DNA from: Candidatus Moraniibacteriota bacterium
Lineage (GTDB): Bacteria > Patescibacteriota > Minisyncoccia > Moranbacterales > GWC2-37-73
Direction of reading: 5' to 3'
NCBI GenBank assembly: GCA_028715015.1
Contig: JAQTLF010000007.1
Coordinates: forward strand, 1-40,040
Length of the DNA: 40,040 nt
The notes under the pieces were generated by a model. It saw only the letters and a list, made by a program, of their open reading frames with translations. It had not been told where the DNA came from and made no database searches. A program made the translations under genes and the position numbers. Shown one piece after another: positions 31,081 to 38,653 of this stretch. Every line of letters starts with the position of its first letter. Within the stretch, counting starts at the first letter, position 1.

Positions 31081-32991
31081 TTATTTGGCCACTTTTCCAT
31101 TGGCAAAACCGACGGTCTGATCTTCATAGAGCTGAGTGTTTTTCTGATCACCCTCAAGTGTAATGCTGCGATCCACAAAGTTGTCGGTTGCAGTGAAAAT
31201 AGATTTATTCACCAACATCAAAGGCTCATTTATTTGGTTTATCTGTGGCTTTACAGCCACTTGAAACACCACCTCCCGCGCAGGATTCAAAACTCCGGAT
31301 CCGGCCGGCACATCACCCGCATCCCAAACGATTTGATTTGTACGGTCATTATAGGAGATTTTTTCATTTGATGGATAGACTTGTCCGGTCCAACGAACAC
31401 CAGCCGGAAGAGAAGAAACCACTTTGGCTTCTGAAATATCATTGGAAACATCAACAACCAACCAATGTATGGTGAAAGTTGTTTCTGCTCCTGCCACCAT
31501 CGGAATCGGTCCGGAGTTTTTTATTTTTGCGTCAGTATAATATCCCCTGGTGTCAAAAAGAACTTTTGAAGCAAGCTTTAGATCAAGTTTGTTGCTGCCA
31601 ATGATCTTGTTTGACCCTATGGCTGTCGGAATGTCAGGACTGTCGATTTTTGCCACTGAAGAAATAACAAAATTTTTGTCCAATTTGTTTTCAATCGGAA
31701 TAACTGATTTCACCGGAATCGTGAAACTGACTGTGCCACCTGCTTTAGGGTTGATATTGGCCAGCCCTGGAACATCCGAAGCTTTCCAAGTGATAAGATT
31801 TGTGCTCGCATCATAGGAACCATTGGCCACATTTATTTTTGAAAAATCCAAAATGTTACCCTTTATTTCAGAAGAAATTATGGCATCGCGAAGACCGATA
31901 GTGCCAGTGTTTTGATATGTGATCGTATATTTCAGATTTTCTCCGGCATCCACAACGTTGTCAGTCTTGCCCTCCAATTTTTGCGAAACAGCCAGAATCG
32001 GAGAAACTATCCTGGTTATGATTTCTTGTTTGTTGTAGACGACAAAACTGTTGTCATTCCCCACGTATCCCAAAGAAACGATGATGTTTTTGCCCTCATC
32101 CGTTGATCCTTTTATTTGTCCATGCACCACAATTTTTCCCGACTGATCCGGCTGCAAACTTCCCAGATACCAGTATGATTCTTTCTCTGACGGCCGAGGT
32201 TCGGCAGCGCCAAATTGAAATCCTTGTGGAAAATCCACCCGTATCTGCACATTGGCGATGGCTTTGACATCAATATTTTTGTAATTGATGACATAGTCCA
32301 AACTGTCACCATCAACCGCATCTTGGGGCGCCGCAACTTCAAGTGTGACCGGGGCAGCAGTGACTCTGACACCGATCTGATTTTCCATGGAAAGATCAGC
32401 TGTTCCATTTGAAGGGGTGAAATGAATTTCGCCATGCAGATAGACAGGAAAATCCTTAGGAGCATAGAAAATTCCTTTCAATTCCGCTTGTCCTTCACTC
32501 ATGGGTTTCACATCGCCAATAAATATCTTGCTGGCAGAAGGACTCAGATATTTCAAATTCAAATTGTCAGTTGGTTGAAAATTTTCGGAATAGCTGAGTT
32601 GGATTTCAGCATTTCTCAAAGTGACCCGGTTGTTGTTGGAATAGTGGATGATGTATTTGGTGATTTGGGTGCTGTCAGCTTCCTTGGGACCTTCAAAAGA
32701 GATTGCCACCCGATCTTGGTGAAAGGCGTTTTTGAGCCACCATTGATAAAAAAATCCTCCCGCAATCGAAAGCAACACGAAAAGCAAGACGCCCAAACCG
32801 ATCCAAAGCTTCTTTTTTTGAGAAGGAGTAAATCCCTTTTGTGGCTGATTCCAGCGCTGTTCCTGTTCAAATGGGCTCATTCCCTGTCCTGCAACGACAG
32901 TGGGATCATAGGCGCTCTGCTCATGAGACCTTGGAACATTGGCATCCAAATTTTGATTGTACAATTCCTTATTAAGATCATCCAGAGACAT
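31081..32991 (-). CDS. Membrane-anchored surface protein with DUF11-like repeats
   Basis: 636 residues. A cytoplasmic head of about 65 residues (MSLDDLNKELYNQN) is followed by one transmembrane helix (about 67-90) and a long beta-rich outer part. The outer part has repeated DUF11/CARDB-like units with phrases such as YVINYKNIDVKAIANVQIR, YTITYQNTGTIGLRDA and FTIHWLVVDVSN, each an Ig-like strand pattern. Such proteins usually form surface layers or adhesive stalks; the ligand is unknown. It has its own promoter at 33028-33055 and is followed by a perfect hairpin that may terminate it. Confidence 0.85.
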   Translation of the reverse strand: MSLDDLNKELYNQNLDANVPRSHEQSAYDPTVVAGQGMSPFEQEQRWNQPQKGFTPSQKKKLWIGLGVLLFVLLSIAGGFFYQWWLKNAFHQDRVAISFEGPKEADSTQITKYIIHYSNNNRVTLRNAEIQLSYSENFQPTDNLNLKYLSPSASKIFIGDVKPMSEGQAELKGIFYAPKDFPVYLHGEIHFTPSNGTADLSMENQIGVRVTAAPVTLEVAAPQDAVDGDSLDYVINYKNIDVKAIANVQIRVDFPQGFQFGAAEPRPSEKESYWYLGSLQPDQSGKIVVHGQIKGSTDEGKNIIVSLGYVGNDNSFVVYNKQEIITRIVSPILAVSQKLEGKTDNVVDAGENLKYTITYQNTGTIGLRDAIISSEIKGNILDFSKINVANGSYDASTNLITWKASDVPGLANINPKAGGTVSFTIPVKSVIPIENKLDKNFVISSVAKIDSPDIPTAIGSNKIIGSNKLDLKLASKVLFDTRGYYTDAKIKNSGPIPMVAGAETTFTIHWLVVDVSNDISEAKVVSSLPAGVRWTGQVYPSNEKISYNDRTNQIVWDAGDVPAGSGVLNPAREVVFQVAVKPQINQINEPLMLVNKSIFTATDNFVDRSITLEGDQKNTQLYEDQTVGFANGKVAK

Positions 32992-33027
32992 ACTATTTTA
33001 TTTATTTTTATTTTAAGATTTATTTTA

Positions 33028-33055
33028 ATTATACTATAAAATAACACTTTTTCAA
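33028..33055 (-). promoter_or_regulatory. Promoter of the surface-protein gene
   Basis: TTGAAA (33055-33050), 16 bp, TATAAT (33033-33028), minus strand; leader about 30 nt. Confidence 0.75.
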
Positions 33056-33065
33056 AATAATATCA

Positions 33066-33178
33066 TCAACAATTTCAAATTTCAAATTTTAAATTTTAAA
33101 TCATTTTTAAATGACAAAAAATTTAAACATTTAATCATTTGAATTTCATTTCAAACTTAAAACTTTAAATTTGAAATT
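33066..33178. repeat. Intergenic periodic repeat (TTTCAAA/TTTTAAA words)
   Basis: AATTTCAAATTTCAAATTTT words on the left oppose AACTTAAAACTTTAAATTTG and TTTAAACATTTAATC on the right, between recO and the surface protein. Confidence 0.7.
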
Positions 33179-33180
33179 TA

Positions 33181-33900
33181 CTACAGTGTCCATCTCAAAA
33201 AGTCATCGACAACCAAGCGCGCGCTGTCGCAATCTTCCCTGCTGGCCTGTATTTTGGCCAAAGTCGTCATGTTGTTTTTGAGAAACAGGCGCATCATTTT
33301 CACGGCGTTGGCACGGATGGGCAGTGCCTGATTATCGCTGTCCTGAGAACAATGTTCGCACAAGACTCCGCCTGCCTGCGAACTGAAATGGAGGAAATTT
33401 TCAGACAATATCTCGCCGCAAGCAACGCAACAATTCATTTCCAAGGCATATCCCAGAGCATGCAAAAGCTTCACCAGAAAACCCAGCCTGAGCAAAGTCT
33501 GTTTCTCCACACCGCCAACCGCAGCCAAACAATCGACCGCTTCAAGATAGCTCCTCAAAAGCACGAAGATTTGAGGATCAGGATTTTCATAGTCAACAAG
33601 CTTGTCAAAAATATGCAGGCCGGCAAAAGTTTCCGTCAAAGCATCCAGGTCTTGTTTCAGGGAAGAAAAGTTGTTTTCCACGATTGATCCTGTTATTTTT
33701 CCCAACCCTCTAGCTCTGGCTATGGTTATGTCTGCCAAAGTCACATTTTCCAATGAGGCCGCCAATTTGGCATGCGATTTCCGCACACCTTTGGCCAGTG
33801 AGCGGACTTTCCCACCTTCAAGAGTATAGATCGTATAAATCCTGTCAGTTTCACCCACATCACGCTTGCTCAAGACAATGCCTGTATATTTATATTCCAT
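33181..33900 (-). CDS. recO: DNA repair protein RecO
   Basis: 239 residues. The N-terminal OB fold reads YKYTGIVLSKRDVGETDRIYTIYT, followed by GGKVRSLAKGVRKSHAKL. The C-terminal part has the zinc site CCVACG...CEHC (about 158-184). RecO loads RecA on SSB-coated single strands with RecR. Length is typical. Its stop-start distance to ileS is one base (33900 to 33902), so it follows ileS in the same transcript and falls under the T-box. Confidence 0.92.
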   Translation of the reverse strand: MEYKYTGIVLSKRDVGETDRIYTIYTLEGGKVRSLAKGVRKSHAKLAASLENVTLADITIARARGLGKITGSIVENNFSSLKQDLDALTETFAGLHIFDKLVDYENPDPQIFVLLRSYLEAVDCLAAVGGVEKQTLLRLGFLVKLLHALGYALEMNCCVACGEILSENFLHFSSQAGGVLCEHCSQDSDNQALPIRANAVKMMRLFLKNNMTTLAKIQASREDCDSARLVVDDFLRWTL

Positions 33901-33901
33901 T

Positions 33902-36805
33902 TTATCTTTTTATTTGCACAGAAAATTTTTGTCCGTCAATTTCAAATTCTTTTTCCAAATCAAATGCCTCCAATTTTGCGTCTGAAATTTTATTGGCTAA
34001 AGTTTCTTTGGAAATCATTTCTCCGAATTTTTCAAAAACCTCATCCATGCCGGCATGTCCGACTTCGATTCGATTATCAACTTCATACCCTGCCTCTTTG
34101 CGCATTTCCTGAACGAAGCGCACAATCTCACGCGCAATTCCTTCTTGGCGAAGTTCTTCAGTTATAACCTCATCCAAATAAACTTCAACATTTGCCATGG
34201 TGCCGCCAATAGGACTTCCTTCAATGACATATTCCACTTCTTTCACATTCACTTCGTCCTTGATTATGTCAAAAAATTCTTCAGAAAGAGCGACTGTGAA
34301 TTTGGCAGTCAATTTGGCCAGCGGTTGACGCACTTTTATTTTGGCAGCTGAACGTTTCTGCAAACCTTCGGTTATGACCAAGCGAGCCAGACCCATTTGT
34401 TCATTAAGTTCCCTATTTATCAATGCCGCATCTTCCACGGGAAACTGCGCCAAATGCACTGACATTTCACCGGTCAAATTTTTGTAAATTTCTTCCGACA
34501 TGAACGGAGCAAACGGCGCCATCAATTTGGAAAGCTCGACCAAGACAGTGTGCAATGTCTGATAGGCAAAATCTTTGTCTTGATCATTTTCACTTTTCCA
34601 AAATCTTTTTCTTGATCGGCGAATATACCAATTGGAAAGATTGTCGATGAACACAGGAAACAGCCTGGCAGTACGTGCCAAATCATATTTTTCCATGTTA
34701 ACATTGACTTCCTTGATGAGAGTGTGTAGTTCAGACAACATCCATTTGTCCAAAAGATTGGCTGATTTTCCAATTTCTTTTTTCGCATCAAAGCCATCGA
34801 TGTCGGCATACAAGACAAAAAACGAATACGAATTCCAAAGCATGCGGAACATTCCCCTGACAAGATCAGCCACATCCGATTCCTTGAAATTCAAATTATC
34901 AGCCGCCACCACCGGAGAAGACATCAGATAAAATCTGAGCGCATCAGCTCCATATTTGTCGAGCATGAAAGTTGGATCAGGATAATTTTGAAGTTTCTTG
35001 CTCATCTTTTTGCCGTCTTCTGCTAATACGATCCCGTTGACGATAACATTATTGAAAGCGTTTGTTTCTTTTATGCTGGTGGCAATCACATGCAGATAAT
35101 AAAACCAAGCCCTGGTTTGATCAACACCTTCGGCAATATATTCCGCCGGAAAACCTTTCTCGAATTTTTCCTTGTTTTCAAAAGGATAATGTTGTTGGGC
35201 GTATGGCATGGAACCGGAATCAAACCAAGTGTCCAAAACATCAGGCACGCGCTGCATATCTTGGCCGCATTTTCCACAAGGCACTGTTATTTTGTCCACC
35301 ACATGCTTGTGCAAGTCATCAACTTTTTTTCCGCTGGCTTCTTCCAATTCTTTCACGGATCCAAAAACTTTCATCTCTCCGCATTCGCATTTCCAAATCG
35401 GCATCACCGAAGCCCAAAAACGCTGACGGGAAATTGACCAATCGCGCGCTCCTTCCAGCCATTTTCCAAAACGTCCATGTTTGATGTGCTCCGGAAACCA
35501 ATTGATGTTTTCCGCATTTTGCAAAGCTTTTTCTTTCACCTTGCCAACATTCACAAACCAAGAAGTGGTCGCATAATTGATCAGCGGCGTGTCACATCTC
35601 CAACAATGAGGATAACTATGTTCATATTTTTCCTTGGAAAAAAGTGTTCCGTTTTTGGCCAAATGTTTGATGATTTCCACATCGGTCTGCATGTGATCTT
35701 CCAATGATTTCACATTCATACCTGAAAATTCAACAGCTTGCTCCTTGATTGTTCCATCCATTTTCACATGCTGAACGAAAGGCAGATTCTTTTCTTTGCC
35801 CAAATTCATATCATCTTCTCCGAAGGCCGGTGCGATATGCACCACACCGACACCATCAACCGTGGTCACAAAATCAGCCGCATATATTTTCCAACCGTTT
35901 TGTTCATTTTCCAAGCCGACATTCTGATAATAGTCGAAAAGCGGTTTATAAGCTTTGCCGACCAGATCATTGCCTTTGAATTCCGCCACGATTTCAAATT
36001 CTTTTTCCTTGAAAACTTCTTCCACTCTGTTTTTTGCCATAACATAGAAATCTCCGGCAAATGAAATTTTCACGTATTCAATTTCTGCGCCCACAGCCAA
36101 AGCCACATTGCCAATCAAGGTCCAAGGAGTGGTGGTCCAAGCCAACACGAATGTGCCAGGCTCATCCAAAAGTTCAAATTTGGCAATCACGGACAAATCC
36201 TTGATGTCTTTGTAGCCTTCGGAAACTTCCTGTTGTGAAAGGGTTGTTTCGCAGCGCGTACAGATGTGCATGGAGCGATAGCCTTCATATATCAATTCTT
36301 TTTCCCATAATTGCTTGAAGACCCACCAAACGGATTCCATGTAATTCAAATCCATGGTTTTGTAGCTGTTTTCCATATCAGCCCAGCGTCCGATGCGATT
36401 GATGACTTTTTTCCACACATCGCCATAACCCAAAACTCTGGAGCGACAAGCTTCATTGAATTTTTCCACCCCATATTCTTCAATATCTTTCTTGTGTTTA
36501 AAGCCCAATTCTTTTTCAACAATATTTTCAATCGGCAAACCATGGCAATCCCAACCCCATTTTCTTTCCACATAGCGCCCTTTCATGGTCCAAAATCTTG
36601 GCACCACATCTTTCATAATGCTGCCAACCAAGTGTCCATAATGAGGATTCCCTGTGGCGAAAGGCGGACCATCATAGAAAGTGTACAGCTGGCCATTCTT
36701 TGTCTGCTCCAATGTTTTTTCAAATATTTTTTCTTCCTCCCAAAATTTCAGAATTTCTTCTTCCATTTTCGGAAAGGTCTGTTTTGGATCGATTTTTTTA
36801 AACAT
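33902..36805 (-). CDS. ileS: Isoleucyl-tRNA synthetase
   Basis: 967 residues of class I architecture: HYGH at 55-58 within PPFATGNPHYGHLVG, the editing domain (VLAWTTTPWTLIGN), GVDQTRAWFYYLHV, KMSKK in EDGKKMSKKLQNYPDP, and an anticodon-binding domain (FIDNLSNWYIRRSRKRFW). A CxxC pair (CPCGKCG-like VPCGKCGQDM) gives a zinc site. The length and motifs fit the eukaryote-like IleRS seen in many CPR bacteria. Expression is probably controlled by the T-box leader at 37055-37322. A MITE-like element lies between the leader and the start codon. Confidence 0.96.
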   Translation of the reverse strand: MFKKIDPKQTFPKMEEEILKFWEEEKIFEKTLEQTKNGQLYTFYDGPPFATGNPHYGHLVGSIMKDVVPRFWTMKGRYVERKWGWDCHGLPIENIVEKELGFKHKKDIEEYGVEKFNEACRSRVLGYGDVWKKVINRIGRWADMENSYKTMDLNYMESVWWVFKQLWEKELIYEGYRSMHICTRCETTLSQQEVSEGYKDIKDLSVIAKFELLDEPGTFVLAWTTTPWTLIGNVALAVGAEIEYVKISFAGDFYVMAKNRVEEVFKEKEFEIVAEFKGNDLVGKAYKPLFDYYQNVGLENEQNGWKIYAADFVTTVDGVGVVHIAPAFGEDDMNLGKEKNLPFVQHVKMDGTIKEQAVEFSGMNVKSLEDHMQTDVEIIKHLAKNGTLFSKEKYEHSYPHCWRCDTPLINYATTSWFVNVGKVKEKALQNAENINWFPEHIKHGRFGKWLEGARDWSISRQRFWASVMPIWKCECGEMKVFGSVKELEEASGKKVDDLHKHVVDKITVPCGKCGQDMQRVPDVLDTWFDSGSMPYAQQHYPFENKEKFEKGFPAEYIAEGVDQTRAWFYYLHVIATSIKETNAFNNVIVNGIVLAEDGKKMSKKLQNYPDPTFMLDKYGADALRFYLMSSPVVAADNLNFKESDVADLVRGMFRMLWNSYSFFVLYADIDGFDAKKEIGKSANLLDKWMLSELHTLIKEVNVNMEKYDLARTARLFPVFIDNLSNWYIRRSRKRFWKSENDQDKDFAYQTLHTVLVELSKLMAPFAPFMSEEIYKNLTGEMSVHLAQFPVEDAALINRELNEQMGLARLVITEGLQKRSAAKIKVRQPLAKLTAKFTVALSEEFFDIIKDEVNVKEVEYVIEGSPIGGTMANVEVYLDEVITEELRQEGIAREIVRFVQEMRKEAGYEVDNRIEVGHAGMDEVFEKFGEMISKETLANKISDAKLEAFDLEKEFEIDGQKFSVQIKR

Positions 36806-36817
36806 ATTTATATTTAT

Positions 36818-36935
36818 GACTTACGCGTTTGTCCGAGCCAAACATCAGGTGAGGTCAACCCAAAGATTATTTTTGTTTCATAAAAACCTGTGTATGACGA
36901 ACTTTGATGTTTGGTCGAGGGCAAATGCGTAAGTC
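36818..36935. mobile_element. MITE-like element with about 30-bp terminal inverted repeats
   Basis: Ends GACTTACGCG...CCAAACATCA (36818-36847) and TGATGTTTGG...GCGTAAGTC (36905-36935) are inverted copies with few mismatches, around 57 bp of non-coding DNA. GACTTACGC-type ends occur on IS5-like elements of other bacteria. No clear target duplication is seen. It lies 12 bp upstream of the ileS start codon. Confidence 0.8.
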
Positions 36936-36966
36936 CTAATATTATTAAGTGAATTAAATTATTTCA

Positions 36967-37052
36967 ACAACCTACGAATCTACAAATCTTTTACAAATCT
37001 ACAAATTAGAATTTTTATTTGTATATTTGCAGCAAATTTGTAAATTTGTGGG
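36967..37052. repeat. Periodic inverted repeat (CTACAAAT / TTTGTAAA words)
   Basis: CTACGAATCTACAAATC and CTACAAATTAG face TATTTGTATATTTGCAG and TTTGTAAATTTGTGGG. It is the same type as 1605-1712, here inside the ileS leader. Confidence 0.75.
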
Positions 37053-37054
37053 AT

Positions 37055-37087
37055 AAAAAAAATCCCTATGCAAAAAAATGCATAAGG
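37055..37087 (-). terminator. T-box terminator hairpin
   Basis: CCTTATGCA (37087-37079), 6-T loop, TGCATAGGGA (37072-37063), eight T. Mutually exclusive with the antiterminator. Confidence 0.9.
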
Positions 37088-37322
37088 ACGAAATGATCCA
37101 ACTTCGCTGAAGCTACGTCGGACAAAGCGTGGTACCACCTTATTTTAGCTTATCAGCTTTTAGCTTCTCAGCTTTTTAGTGAATAAATTTCCTAAAAAGC
37201 TAACAACTAATGCCTAACAAGCTCTCCATTGCGGCTGTTACGGGCCTACCCGACAGGATCTACTCTCCAAATTGGATTTCTGCCTGTGGCTCAGGAGTGA
37301 TGGCTCCTTCTTTGCCTTTATT
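37055..37322 (-). promoter_or_regulatory. T-box leader upstream of ileS
   Basis: Read on the minus strand. A short Stem I hairpin GGAG-CCATCA-CTCC (37307-37294) carries ATC, an isoleucine codon, in its loop. Stem II (37286-37254) has facing GAA and AGTA, as in an S-turn. A compact CGGG/CCCG structure resembles the Stem IIA/B pseudoknot. Stem III is replaced by repeat words. The T-box AAGGTGGTACCACG is at 37141-37128. ATAAGG (37143-37138) can pair with CCTTAT (37087-37082) as antiterminator, while the same CCTTATGCA pairs with TGCATAGGG as terminator. Uncharged tRNA-Ile should favour read-through into ileS and recO. Confidence 0.88.
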
Positions 37323-37324
37323 GC

Positions 37325-37353
37325 ATACTACTGCTATTTCAAACTTTTGTAAA
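37325..37353 (-). promoter_or_regulatory. Promoter of the ileS T-box transcript
   Basis: TTTACA (37353-37348), 17 bp, TAGTAT (37330-37325), minus strand, overlapping the end of the glycosyltransferase gene. Confidence 0.65.
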
Positions 37354-38497
37354 TCTCCAAGGTCTTTCTGGCTGTGTCATCCCAATCAAATTTTTTGGCT
37401 TGTGCAATTCCCTTTTCAATATAGCTTTCTCGCAAAGATTGATCGGAGGCAAATTTTCCAATGGCTTCAGCCATTTCAGTCGTGTTCAAAGGATCAACAA
37501 AGAATGCAGCCTCTCCTGCCAATTCAGGCAAAGACGCAACCTTGGAAACGATGGCTGGGGTTTTGGTTGCAAAAGCTTCCAAAACTGTCATGCCGAATCC
37601 CTCATACAACGATGGCATCACAAAAAATTCAGCTTGGCGGAACAACGGCTCCAGCTCATCACCAATGACATAGCCTGTAAAAACAACATCTTTTGACAGT
37701 CCCAAATCCTTGATGATCTGATGATATTCTTGTGCCAACCAACCCCTTTTTCCAGCCAACACCAATTGATATTCAAATTTCCCTGAATTTTTCTGCTTTT
37801 GCACGTTCTTGAATTTTGAAAAGGCCTCCAAAAGACGAGCAATGTTTTTGGATGGTTCAAGCGTGCCCAAAAACAGGACGTATTTTTTGGTGATGTCATA
37901 TTTGCCCAAAACCTTTTTGGCATCAACTTCTGATTCTTCAAAAAACCTCTTGTCCAATCCGCTGTAGATAACAGAAGTTTTTTCCTCAGGAATGTTGAGG
38001 AACTTTTTCACATCATCTTTGATGGAAGTTGAAACTGCAATGATCTTGTCAGCTTTCCTTGCCATCAAGCGTGCGATGGCCTTGTTGCGCGCCCGCTTCA
38101 CAGCTGACAGATATTCAGGAATGTCGAACATCGACATGTCATGGAATGTCACCGCCACCTTCCCGCCATAGCTCATCGGAATGCGATTGAAAGCAGAAGT
38201 CGAATGCAGCACATCAAGTTTTTCTTTTTGCAAAGTGGCTGTTCCCAAAATCTCATTATAAGCGCCTGGCAAATATTTTTTATAATCAGAAAACGGATAG
38301 AATTTTATTTTCACATTTGATTGTGAGAACTTTTTCACATCTTTTTCCCTCACACGAAAATCAAAGAAAAGAACGTATTCATTTTCCTTGTCTATTTTCA
38401 AGAGATGTCTAATAAGTTGATAGGTGTAGTGTCCGACTCCGATGGCATCTCCTTTTTCCGGATTCAAGATTGAGCGAGCGTCAATTCCTATTCTCAT
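37334..38497 (-). CDS. GT4-family glycosyltransferase
   Basis: 387 residues of the GT-B fold. N-terminal DARSILNPEKGDAIGVGHYTYQLIRHLL, given by its G-x-G-x-Y pattern near 20, is the acceptor-side loop. VLFLGTLEPSKNIARLLEAF (about 208) and VMPSLYEGFGMTVLEAFATKTPAIVS (about 295) are the donor-binding GT4 (WcaA/PimB-like) signatures with the EGFGMTVLEA glutamate pair. It transfers a nucleotide sugar to an unknown acceptor, probably a surface glycan or lipid. The stop lies at the ileS leader promoter. Confidence 0.92.
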   Translation of the reverse strand: MRIGIDARSILNPEKGDAIGVGHYTYQLIRHLLKIDKENEYVLFFDFRVREKDVKKFSQSNVKIKFYPFSDYKKYLPGAYNEILGTATLQKEKLDVLHSTSAFNRIPMSYGGKVAVTFHDMSMFDIPEYLSAVKRARNKAIARLMARKADKIIAVSTSIKDDVKKFLNIPEEKTSVIYSGLDKRFFEESEVDAKKVLGKYDITKKYVLFLGTLEPSKNIARLLEAFSKFKNVQKQKNSGKFEYQLVLAGKRGWLAQEYHQIIKDLGLSKDVVFTGYVIGDELEPLFRQAEFFVMPSLYEGFGMTVLEAFATKTPAIVSKVASLPELAGEAAFFVDPLNTTEMAEAIGKFASDQSLRESYIEKGIAQAKKFDWDDTARKTLEIYKSLK

Positions 38498-38509
38498 ATA
38501 ATTGTGTAC

Positions 38510-38630
38510 AATTTTAAATTTTAAGTTTTAAGTTTGAAATTAATTTTAAATAATCAAATGTTTTAAAATTTAGACATTTAGATTTGATTTAAAATTTCAA
38601 ATTTAGCCTTTAAAATTTAACCTTAAATTA
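38510..38630. repeat. Intergenic periodic repeat (TTTTAAA/TTTTAAG words)
   Basis: AATTTTAAATTTTAAGTTTT words oppose AAAATTTCAAATTTAGCC-type words, between argS and the glycosyltransferase. Confidence 0.7.
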
Positions 38631-38653
38631 AATACCCTTACTGAAGCCAAAAT

